Under the pieces are notes generated by a model, which was not told the origin of the DNA, did no database searches, and saw only the letters and a program-made list of their open reading frames with translations. From contig JAFANA010000133.1 of the NCBI GenBank assembly GCA_019232905.1, positions 1-47,595 on the forward strand: DNA of 47,595 nucleotides, read 5' to 3'. A program made the position numbers and the translations under genes. Source of the stretch: Vulcanimicrobiota bacterium. Lineage in GTDB: Bacteria > Vulcanimicrobiota > Vulcanimicrobiia > Vulcanimicrobiales > Vulcanimicrobiaceae. Below are positions 41,436-47,595 of the stretch, piece after piece; positions within the stretch are counted from its first letter, which is position 1, and each line of letters starts with the position of its first letter.

Positions 41436-42701
41436 TCAATATGGATAATCGATCCCGCCGATCGGCGGCGGATTGGAATATCCCGACCCATAGAAATCGT
41501 TAGTCACCCCTGCGTAGTAGGTCCCGGCTCCAATCGCCGGCGACGTACTTTGCAAGCGATAGTCCGCCGCAACTTGTGGTGAAGAGCTCACAAATTGCGG
41601 GTTCGTGCCAAAGAGCGTTCCTGATCCGCTTTTGGAGAGGCTCGAACAATTCGTTAAGCCGACCGTCTGCGAATTACCCGTTAAGTTCGTCGTGAGTGTC
41701 GCTGAGCTAACTGAAGTTGCGGGATAACAATCGTATGGCGGGCCCGTCGGACTCGGATAAAAGATATTGTTCTCGCCCACGAAACTCATCTGCGTTCCGT
41801 GTTGCGAATAGAAAACGATTTGTCCAGGGTTGCTCGTGCCGTTGGGGTTGTTATGGGTCCCGAACGTATTATTTACGATGACGAAACCGCTACCTTGACT
41901 CTCGGTTGATTCCTCTGCAACCTGGATGTCCCATCCGCAATCGTTGTCGTGAAAGACGTTGCTAACGATGGTATTGCTATATCCATCGATGTAGATCCCG
42001 TGGATTTGGTTGGTGCCCTTTACCGTGCAGCCGTATCCACTGTTATCGATCTCGTTGCCTTCAAATAGATCGCCGTGCGACCAGTAGCCTGCGCGGATAC
42101 CGTTGCCTGGGTTTTTCGTAATGTGATTGTACGTAATGGTTACATACGTGTTCGCGTCGGCCTCACCGCTGCTGCCGGCGTTGAGGTTGATTCCAGCACA
42201 TGTAAAGTTCTGGATCACAAAGCCCTCGATATCGATATACGACACCGCGTTGTCAAGGTCAAACGATTCACAAGCCGTGTTTTGGCCGTCTAGAGTAACA
42301 CCAAGGGTATTCTGTGCGCGGAACGTGATGACACCTCCGCTTTTTCCCGTGGTCGTGATGTGCGCAACGAAGGCGTTACTCTCATATTTCGTAAGGGTTC
42401 CATTTTTGACGGTGCACGTTTCACCCGCGCTCGCAACGTTCGCGCACTTTTGTAGCGACTTGTAGGAAGATGCGTACGTTCCGCTGTTAGTGTCATTTCC
42501 GTTTACCGGATCAACCCATATATACTCCGGGTATGGCGCGTTTGACGGAACCGGCGACGGCGTTGCAATAAACGTACCTTGTGGAGCGCGCTCGGACCCT
42601 CCGCCCCCAGGGGCGAGCGAATTGGTCGCGCCGCCTCCGCCTGAGCACGCGCTGACGGCGACCGCGACGAATACTGAAAAGAGCAACAAATGAGGTTTCA
42701 T
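41436..42701 (-). CDS. Secreted parallel beta-helix lipoprotein
   Basis: 421 residues from the ATG at 42699-42701, preceded by GGAG; a frame with 5 more residues also exists. The N-terminus is a lipoprotein signal with lipobox 'AVSAC', followed by a Gly/Ser/Pro-rich linker. The body has a DUF1565-like start ('YIWVDPVNGNDTNSGTYASS' and 'YKSLQKC') and repeated right-handed beta-helix rungs rich in Asn, Gly, Thr and Val. These proteins often bind or cleave polysaccharides; no catalytic residues can be named. The gene is visibly AT-richer than its neighbours, which may indicate transfer. It lies next to the exopolysaccharide genes. Confidence 0.82.
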   Translation of the reverse strand: MKPHLLLFSVFVAVAVSACSGGGGATNSLAPGGGGSERAPQGTFIATPSPVPSNAPYPEYIWVDPVNGNDTNSGTYASSYKSLQKCANVASAGETCTVKNGTLTKYESNAFVAHITTTGKSGGVITFRAQNTLGVTLDGQNTACESFDLDNAVSYIDIEGFVIQNFTCAGINLNAGSSGEADANTYVTITYNHITKNPGNGIRAGYWSHGDLFEGNEIDNSGYGCTVKGTNQIHGIYIDGYSNTIVSNVFHDNDCGWDIQVAEESTESQGSGFVIVNNTFGTHNNPNGTSNPGQIVFYSQHGTQMSFVGENNIFYPSPTGPPYDCYPATSVSSATLTTNLTGNSQTVGLTNCSSLSKSGSGTLFGTNPQFVSSSPQVAADYRLQSTSPAIGAGTYYAGVTNDFYGSGYSNPPPIGGIDYPY

Positions 42702-42807
42702 CTGGTAGAGCTCCATCGGCTAGCGCATTTAGGAATGGGAAACTCGAAAGCTCGCATCGTTCAGGACACCCTCAAATACAGCGATCCGACGTCGCGCCGG
42801 ACCGTAT

Positions 42808-42835
42808 AGTTTAGAACGATGGTTTCGAATGCCAA
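42808..42835 (-). promoter_or_regulatory. Possible housekeeping promoter for the beta-helix lipoprotein gene
   Basis: On the minus strand TTGGCA (42830-42835) and TAAACT (42808-42813) are separated by 16 nt, about 105 bp upstream of the gene. The match to sigma-70 consensus is fair, not strong. Confidence 0.3.
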
Positions 42836-42977
42836 GCCGCAATTGGGCGTTGGCTCGCGCTGTCACTTCCCCGAAAACAGGCTTCGCCTATTCTAGCACT
42901 GCCAGTTCAACGCGCATGATCCATTTGCAAATACGCATAGTCCAATGACTCATTTTTGTCATGGAACTGTCGTATCG

Positions 42978-42998
42978 CTATTTATATAGAACAAATAG
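42978..42998 (-). terminator. AT-rich hairpin after the GNAT copy 2 gene
   Basis: CTATTT and AAATAG pair around a 9-nt loop about 30 bp downstream of the GNAT stop on the minus strand. The stem is weak. It could help end the wza operon transcript. Confidence 0.25.
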
Positions 42999-43027
42999 TC
43001 ATTGTCTGCATCAATTTTTCGTGCAAC

Positions 43028-43696
43028 TCAACTTGCGGTAGAACGCACGTAGTAAATGCCGTTTTTGTCCGAGTTGTCACGGTCCCAACCCGTGCGATCG
43101 TAGAATGCGATGCCGGAGGTGTTGTCGTGACGGACCGATAGTCCGACCGCCGCGATACCGTCGGCATGCAACCGTTTGTTGAAGGCGTTCACAAGTGCTT
43201 GAGCGACGCCCATGCGTTGCAAATCGGGCGATACGCCGATAGAGAGCAGCCGGGCCTGCCTTGCGCGAACCGCCGGCCGGGATGATGTTGAGACCGGCGG
43301 ACGCGCGAACGTTCGTTTGATGTGCGTGCGCTTAGAAAGTAAATGCTTGCGCAGCACCGGATCGGTCACGAAGCGTGCGGCAACCGTGAGTGCAGTTACG
43401 ATCGAAGGGCGATAGACGCGCGCTTCCAATTGCCCTGTTTCAGCCGTGCCGGCAACAAATCCGACGACTCGCCCGTCGATCTCCGCGACGAGCGCATAGT
43501 GCTTGCTATCAAGAGCAAACGTCGAGTAGTAATGCCGGAGATAGCGCGATCCCATGTGGGTCAGCAGATACTCGGGAAACGCGCGGGTGTGCACCTGGAC
43601 GACGGCATCGATGTCATCCGCCGTCATCTCGCGAACGGTCACGAGCGGATTACTGTTCGTGGCTGTGCCGAGCGCGCCGGCGGCGGTCCACCTCAC
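43028..43696 (-). CDS. GNAT-family N-acetyltransferase, copy 2
   Basis: 222 residues from GTG 43694-43696, which has AAGG 6 nt upstream and overlaps the receiver-like gene by 47 bp; a GTG at 43642 is an alternative start. GNAT features: 'VTVREMTADDIDAVVQVH', 'YALVAEIDGRVVGFVAGTA', 'LLSIGVSPDLQRMGVAQALV' (acetyl-CoA loop) and 'SGIAFYDRTGWDRD'. It is paralogous to 14501-15160 across its whole length ('LLTHMGSRYLRHYY', 'TDPVLRKHL'). Being last in the wza-wzc operon, it may acetylate a polysaccharide precursor or a surface component; that is inference. Confidence 0.82.
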   Translation of the reverse strand: MRWTAAGALGTATNSNPLVTVREMTADDIDAVVQVHTRAFPEYLLTHMGSRYLRHYYSTFALDSKHYALVAEIDGRVVGFVAGTAETGQLEARVYRPSIVTALTVAARFVTDPVLRKHLLSKRTHIKRTFARPPVSTSSRPAVRARQARLLSIGVSPDLQRMGVAQALVNAFNKRLHADGIAAVGLSVRHDNTSGIAFYDRTGWDRDNSDKNGIYYVRSTAS

Positions 43697-44069
43697 GCAG
43701 ACCTTGTACGATTGCGCGGCGGTCCGCCGACTTTTCGAGAACTACGTCGGCGCCCGCGGAGGTGAACGCCGAAACGATTGCATCCGTTGCCGCGGACGAG
43801 TACACGTAGATTTGCGCGGTTGGAACCAGGACGTGAGAGACACGAACCGACTCGAGCGGTTCACTCAGATAATCCGTGTCGATAAAAACGAGATCCGGTT
43901 GATCGTCGAGCAGGCGCCTCGGATCGAGCTCCGCGCCGACATAGTCGACGAAGAGCCCGGCTTCCGAAAACACGTCAATGAGTGCGGGAACGAAGAGATG
44001 TTGCGGCTCGATCAGATGGACCACCGTACGTCCCCCAGCGTCGAACATTGCGTTGCTGCCTGCAAACAC
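43650..44069 (-). CDS. Receiver-like (CheY-fold) protein with degenerate acidic pocket
   Basis: 139 residues. The fold follows a response-regulator receiver: strand 1 'VVHLIEPQ', a possible acceptor Asp64 in 'DLVFIDTDYL', 'QIYVYSSAATDA' at strand 4, and 'ADVVLEKSAD' with the conserved-type Lys at strand 5. The acidic pair normally after strand 1 (DD) is reduced to Glu-Pro, so phosphorylation is doubtful. No output domain. It starts 2 bp after the BY-kinase stop and overlaps the GNAT. It may be a regulatory partner of the kinase or of export. Confidence 0.6.
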   Translation of the reverse strand: MFAGSNAMFDAGGRTVVHLIEPQHLFVPALIDVFSEAGLFVDYVGAELDPRRLLDDQPDLVFIDTDYLSEPLESVRVSHVLVPTAQIYVYSSAATDAIVSAFTSAGADVVLEKSADRRAIVQGLREVDRRRRARHSHEQ

Positions 44070-44071
44070 GC

Positions 44072-46243
44072 TTATTGCGGCGTCGCGACGATCGGGGCGT
44101 CATCCGAGTAGAGCTGCGGTGCGTCGTTTCCGTATGGCGAGTAATCTGCGCGGCGCGCCTCAACACGGTTGAGGACGAAGCCGAGCACATTCCGCACACC
44201 CATACGCGAGAGACGACGCATGGCCGTGCTCGCTTCGCGCAGATCGGTCGACCCTTGCGAGACAACGAGCACGGTTCCCGTTACCCGGCGCGCCAGCACG
44301 GCTGAGTCTACATTACCGACGAGCGCTGCAGCATCGAAGACGACCGTTTCGTACTGCTCGTAGAGTTTTTCTAGTAAGCGGTCGAAGTTCTGCGATTCGA
44401 GCAGCTTGATCGGATTCGGCGCAGCCGTTCCGCTCGTCATCACCGCAAGACGGCTCTTCTCGTCGACTTGAATCGCCGATTCGATCGAGGCCCGTCCGAC
44501 GAGGACGTCGGAGAGTCCGCGTTCGTTCGAGATGCGCAGTTTCGCGTGGAGCGATGGACGGCGCAGGTCCGCATCGACCAGTAGAACCTTCCCTTCCATC
44601 TCGTTGAGTGCCAGCGCAATATTGAGCGCCGTCGTCGACTTGCCGTCGCCTTGCATCGGACTCAGTACTGCGAGTGAACGCAGCGGCTGATCCGTTGCAT
44701 ACTTGATGTTCGTAACGAGTTGCAAGAAGGATTCAAGCGCGAGCGCTTTCACCCAAGGCACGATCGGCTCGCCGTTGCGGAGTTGAACGAGCGGAATCGT
44801 TCCGAGTTGAGGAAGCGCCAGCTCTTCTTCGACTTCACGTTCATCGCGAATCGAGTTGTCGAAGTAGTCGAGCAGAAGCGCTCCGGTCACGCCGAGCACG
44901 GCTCCGAGCACGATCGCGATCAACAGGTTGATCAGCAGGCTCGGACGCACTTGCGCATCGGCTGCCGTCGCCGGTTGCGTGATCGTCACGTCGGAAAGCG
45001 CCGTCTCCGAGGCGACCTGCGCATTAACATATTTTTGCTGCAGCGCCGTGTAGACGTCTTCCGAAGCCTTCGCATCACGTTGAAGGTTGGCGAGTTCCGC
45101 CGTTTGCTCCGGAAGCGCCGCGAGCGCGGGCTCCATGTCCTTACGCTGTTTCTGCAACTCGGTGATCTGGGCGCCGTCCGACGCCATTTGCGAGCGGTAC
45201 GTTGCCGCGGACTGCGCGAGCTGCTGGTAGATCGGATTCGGAACCTTGCTTTCACCCGAAACTACGGTCTGCTGCTGCTTCGCGATGGCCGCTTGCAGCT
45301 GCGCTTGCTGCTGCTTGAGCGCGATCACGGTCGGATGTTGATCAGTATATTGTTGTTCCGCTTGCTGAAGCTGCACCTCGACTTGCGTCAATTGTTGTTG
45401 CATCTGCGCCACGACCGGGTTCTCAGAGACGGTCGTATTGCCCGTGATCGTCGGCGAAATGCCGGAGAGCTGCGCTTGCGTCGAAGCGAGTTGCGCCGCC
45501 GCTTGGCGTTGGTCCGCCTGCACTTGTCCGATCTTCGAGTCGAGTTGCGCCATCGACGAAATCGTGCTTTGCGTCTGCTCGTCGATATTCGCGATCCGAT
45601 GCTGCGCCTCAAACGACGCCAATTTGTTCTGCGCCGCGTTCATGCGCGATTGCGCTTCCGGCAACTGCTGCTTCAGCGAGGTGATCGCTGCGTTCGCTTG
45701 GCTTGATACCAAGTCGCGTTGACGGTCGACGATCGCCTGACCAAAGGCGTTCGCGATCGCGGCAGATTTTTCACGATCCGCCCAGGTCACCGAGACCGTC
45801 AAAATGTTCGTGTTCGTTACGGGCTGCACGTTGACGTGATTGAGCAGCGTCGAGGGGCCCGTTTCCAAGTGAAGCTGCTGAATTACTTTTTCCGAGACCG
45901 GTGTTTCCTTGAACAACTCGGCGTACGTTTCCGAAGTCTGCGTTCCGCTCGCGATCAGCATGGCATTGAGCACCGGAAGATCGGTGCTTTGATCGGCGGG
46001 ACTTCCCGGACCATTCGAGTTTCCGGCGATCACTTTAATCGTCGACGTGTACTGCTTCGGCCACAAAAGCGTGCCGACGAGAACGAGGACGACAAAACCG
46101 ACGAAGATCTTGAGCACCGTCATGCGTCTGCGCACGAGCATGCGCCAGAATGACGCGAGCTCGGTTTGCCGCTCGTTCATGACCGAGGACGGTTCCACTG
46201 CGCCGGTAAGCGCGACTTGCGGCGTGCTGTATAACGAGTTCAT
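44072..46243 (-). CDS. wzc: Polysaccharide co-polymerase / BY-type tyrosine autokinase (Wzc-like)
   Basis: 723 residues. The N-terminal Wzz domain has a membrane helix at about 47-67. A long Gln-rich periplasmic coiled coil covers about 170-400. The second helix ('LLINLLIAIVLGAVLGVTGA') is near 445. The C-terminal P-loop kinase has Walker A in 'QGDGKSTTALN', Walker A-prime 'LLVDADLRRPS' and Walker B Asp in 'TVVFDAAAL', where most relatives have Asp-Thr-Pro-Pro. A short C-terminal tail has three Tyr ('YSPYGN', 'LYSDD') as likely autophosphorylation sites. It sets chain length and export of capsule or exopolysaccharide with Wza. It starts 7 bp after wza, with AGGAG upstream. Confidence 0.9.
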   Translation of the reverse strand: MNSLYSTPQVALTGAVEPSSVMNERQTELASFWRMLVRRRMTVLKIFVGFVVLVLVGTLLWPKQYTSTIKVIAGNSNGPGSPADQSTDLPVLNAMLIASGTQTSETYAELFKETPVSEKVIQQLHLETGPSTLLNHVNVQPVTNTNILTVSVTWADREKSAAIANAFGQAIVDRQRDLVSSQANAAITSLKQQLPEAQSRMNAAQNKLASFEAQHRIANIDEQTQSTISSMAQLDSKIGQVQADQRQAAAQLASTQAQLSGISPTITGNTTVSENPVVAQMQQQLTQVEVQLQQAEQQYTDQHPTVIALKQQQAQLQAAIAKQQQTVVSGESKVPNPIYQQLAQSAATYRSQMASDGAQITELQKQRKDMEPALAALPEQTAELANLQRDAKASEDVYTALQQKYVNAQVASETALSDVTITQPATAADAQVRPSLLINLLIAIVLGAVLGVTGALLLDYFDNSIRDEREVEEELALPQLGTIPLVQLRNGEPIVPWVKALALESFLQLVTNIKYATDQPLRSLAVLSPMQGDGKSTTALNIALALNEMEGKVLLVDADLRRPSLHAKLRISNERGLSDVLVGRASIESAIQVDEKSRLAVMTSGTAAPNPIKLLESQNFDRLLEKLYEQYETVVFDAAALVGNVDSAVLARRVTGTVLVVSQGSTDLREASTAMRRLSRMGVRNVLGFVLNRVEARRADYSPYGNDAPQLYSDDAPIVATPQ

Positions 46244-46250
46244 TGTTCTC

Positions 46251-47135
46251 CTACGGGATCAGACGGCTCAGCAGGTAGAGAATGCCGCTGCCGGCGGTTC
46301 CCCACACGTTGGTTCCCTTTTTGGCCTCGGGAACGAATACTTCATCACCCTTTTGCAAGACGATGTCCGCACTCGAGTCGCCGTGTTCCAATGCTTGATA
46401 GAGATTCACGGTGTACTCTTGCGGCTTGCCGTCGGGGCCTGTGCGCATCACGCGAATATTGTTCAAGTCGGCGTTGGATTGCGCGCTGTTTCCGGCTTTC
46501 GCAACAGCCATCGAGAGCCGATCGCCCTCTGAGACTTGAACCTCGCCGGGATGATCGACCGCACCCGTCACAACGACATTCATCAATGTCGGGCCGGGAA
46601 CGTACACGACGGAGCCTTCACCGAGCGGGCGGTCCAGCGTGGTATCGCCGTCATGTAAAAGTTTTTGCAGCGATACCGTCTGTACTTGGCCTTGCGAATC
46701 GGAGATCCGCGCGTCGGGCATCGGACCATCTTGATCGGCGATGCCGCCGGCCGCCGCAATTGCGTCAGTGACTTTGGCGTCGGCGCGCAGTTGGTATTTG
46801 CCGGGCGTCTTTACATCACCGAGAACGAGCACTTCCGGCTGTCCGAGCTGCGTGATCGCGACGGTGACGTACGGGTGGCGAACGTATTTCGCCAATCTGC
46901 TTGAGATATTTTTGGTTGCGTCGTCAACCGAGAAACCGCCGACTTGCACGCGGCCGATGAGCGGATACTCGATCGAACCGTCGGGCAAGACCGTTACGTT
47001 CTGCGAAAGCGTCTGCTGCCCGTAAACGGTCACGCTGAGCTGATCGCCGGGGTGAATCATTTCCTGAGGCGGCGTCGCGCAAACGGTCGCGAAGAACAGA
47101 GCGATCGCCACGAACAGGCGGGCGTGATACTTCAT
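46251..47135 (-). CDS. wza: Polysaccharide export protein (Wza-like)
   Basis: 294 residues from the ATG at 47133-47135, which gives a proper signal peptide ('MKYHARLFVAIALFFATVCA') and has AGGAG upstream; an 11-residue longer frame does not. The Poly_export domain begins 'MIHPGDQLSVTVYGQ' and has 'PDGSIEYPLIGRVQVGG'. Two SLBB domains follow ('VLVLGDVKTPGKYQL' and 'VVVTGAVDHPGEVQV'). Such proteins form the outer-membrane channel or its periplasmic part. No lipobox cysteine is evident. First gene of the wza-wzc-receiver-GNAT operon. Confidence 0.9.
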   Translation of the reverse strand: MKYHARLFVAIALFFATVCATPPQEMIHPGDQLSVTVYGQQTLSQNVTVLPDGSIEYPLIGRVQVGGFSVDDATKNISSRLAKYVRHPYVTVAITQLGQPEVLVLGDVKTPGKYQLRADAKVTDAIAAAGGIADQDGPMPDARISDSQGQVQTVSLQKLLHDGDTTLDRPLGEGSVVYVPGPTLMNVVVTGAVDHPGEVQVSEGDRLSMAVAKAGNSAQSNADLNNIRVMRTGPDGKPQEYTVNLYQALEHGDSSADIVLQKGDEVFVPEAKKGTNVWGTAGSGILYLLSRLIP

Positions 47136-47153
47136 GTCTCCTATCCTATCGAA

Positions 47154-47184
47154 GTCGCCTGGGTGCATGTGTGACCCAGGCGAC
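47154..47184. terminator. Perfect 11-bp hairpin between the edge gene and wza
   Basis: GTCGCCTGGGT (47154-47164) pairs exactly with ACCCAGGCGAC (47174-47184), with a 9-nt loop. It is 23 bp after the stop of the truncated gene and 18 bp before the wza ATG. Only a short TT follows on the minus strand, so it may be a weak terminator or attenuator in the wza leader. Confidence 0.6.
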
Positions 47185-47207
47185 TCAATCTGCAGTGCTC
47201 GGGTGGC

Positions 47208-47595
47208 CTAAGGTGTCGGAGCGCCGGAACACTGCCCGATGCCCGGGCACGGCGTGGGAAGCGTGCTGTCGTTTGTATCCTTGGCTACGGCCTGGATGTC
47301 TGCGCTGATCGCACCGTTCGTGCCGTCGGCGGAGATCACATTACTCCAGCTTGCGCCAACGGGGAACAGGGTCTGACCGTTCGTCTGCGCATTGGTAATG
47401 TCGGTTAGGAACTTCGTCTCGGTTGCGTCCAGGGACGATGTCTGACGAAGGTGTTGAGCAAACGCGATGATTTGATTGAAGTTGAACCAGTCGAACGTCT
47501 TGTCTCCGTTCGGGCTATTGACGAGCGAAGCCGCGTAGTAAACATACAGTGCGGCTGCGGTTGATGGAGTATCGTCATTGCTCGAGAGCGCGATG
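47208..47595 (-). CDS. Unknown protein, C-terminal 128 residues (gene runs off the window)
   Basis: The frame is open from the right edge to a TAG at 47208-47210. It contains 'STAAALYVYYAASLVN', 'FDWFNFNQIIAFAQHLRQ', 'ATETKFLTDITNAQTNGQTL', and a tail 'TPCPGIGQCSGAPTP' with two cysteines. Its composition (Thr, Ser, Asn, Ala, no Lys clusters) looks extracytoplasmic. I do not recognise the family. It precedes wza on the same strand and may belong to the exopolysaccharide locus. Confidence 0.6.
   Translation of the reverse strand, partial: IALSSNDDTPSTAAALYVYYAASLVNSPNGDKTFDWFNFNQIIAFAQHLRQTSSLDATETKFLTDITNAQTNGQTLFPVGASWSNVISADGTNGAISADIQAVAKDTNDSTLPTPCPGIGQCSGAPTP

Larger units (their letters stand above)
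42717..43027. other. 311-bp AT-rich intergenic region
   Basis: No supported gene. The left part should hold the promoter of the beta-helix lipoprotein gene, and the right part the 3' end of the exopolysaccharide transcript, with short inverted repeats (CTATTT 42978-42983 with AAATAG 42993-42998; CAATGACT 42943-42950 with AGTCATTG 42997-43004). Confidence 0.5.

Noticed and set aside
1..47595. CRISPR arrays, tRNA/rRNA genes, prophage or defence islands
   Set aside because: No regular short direct repeats, tRNA-like cloverleaf or recognised cas, phage or nuclease-methylase gene sets were found by reading.

Overview
The window reads as one chromosomal segment of a GC-rich bacterium that has an outer membrane but carries Terrabacteria-type envelope genes. 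An MCE lipid-transport operon (permease, ATPase, MlaD-like protein), an outer-membrane-type polysaccharide export protein and a lipobox protein indicate a diderm. A PASTA serine/threonine kinase next to a PbpA-type transpeptidase, a SpoIID-like protein and a PyrR regulator are typical of Firmicutes, Actinobacteria and Chloroflexi relatives. This mixture fits candidate phylum Eremiobacterota (WPS-2) or a close relative. That placement is inference from gene content only. No tRNA, rRNA, CRISPR array, transposase or phage gene is visible.

Layout from the left. A truncated DUF4097-like gene (+) faces glcD-like and panE (-). Next on the minus strand comes an operon: orphan PAS protein, a 59-residue protein (7024-7203), rph, a 111-residue coiled protein, and the MCE transporter mlaE-mlaF-mlaD. 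Upstream of it are gmk-rpoZ-glmS. Divergent from gmk, a plus-strand acyl-CoA ligase overlaps an NFACT/RqcH-like gene. An accessory patch follows (13.3-15.4 kb): two paralogous small 'DSFPASDPP' genes on the minus strand flank a phaB-like reductase and a GNAT acetyltransferase on the plus strand.

From about 30.1 kb down to 15.2 kb almost everything is on the minus strand in overlapping or nearly touching genes: STAS anti-anti-sigma factor, RsbW-like kinase, carB, an unknown cysteine-containing protein, pbpA, a 276-bp palindromic element, a PASTA kinase, ruvC-ruvA-ruvB, spoIID-like, PilZ, queA, quinone oxidoreductase, superoxide dismutase and the second small stress-type gene. A sigma-B-like promoter lies directly in front of the STAS gene. 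A second minus-strand block holds carA, a BatD-like protein, moxR, DUF58, a VWA protein and pdxH. A third holds valS-pyrR-pyrB-pyrC. marC (+) lies between carA and pyrC.

The right end is an exopolysaccharide region: a beta-helix lipoprotein, then wza - wzc/BY-kinase - degenerate receiver-like protein - a second GNAT paralogous to the one at 14.5 kb, and a truncated gene at the window edge.

Most genes are housekeeping: pyrimidine synthesis, Holliday junction processing, cell wall, translation and aminosugars. The less ordinary items are the nested palindromic element between pbpA and the PASTA kinase, the promoter and partner-switching pair heading a carB/cell-wall/recombination/oxidative-stress operon, the duplicated small genes with a scar in the NFACT 3' end, the twin GNATs, and the hairpin that abuts the valS start codon. 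I see no defence system or other clearly new multi-gene machine.
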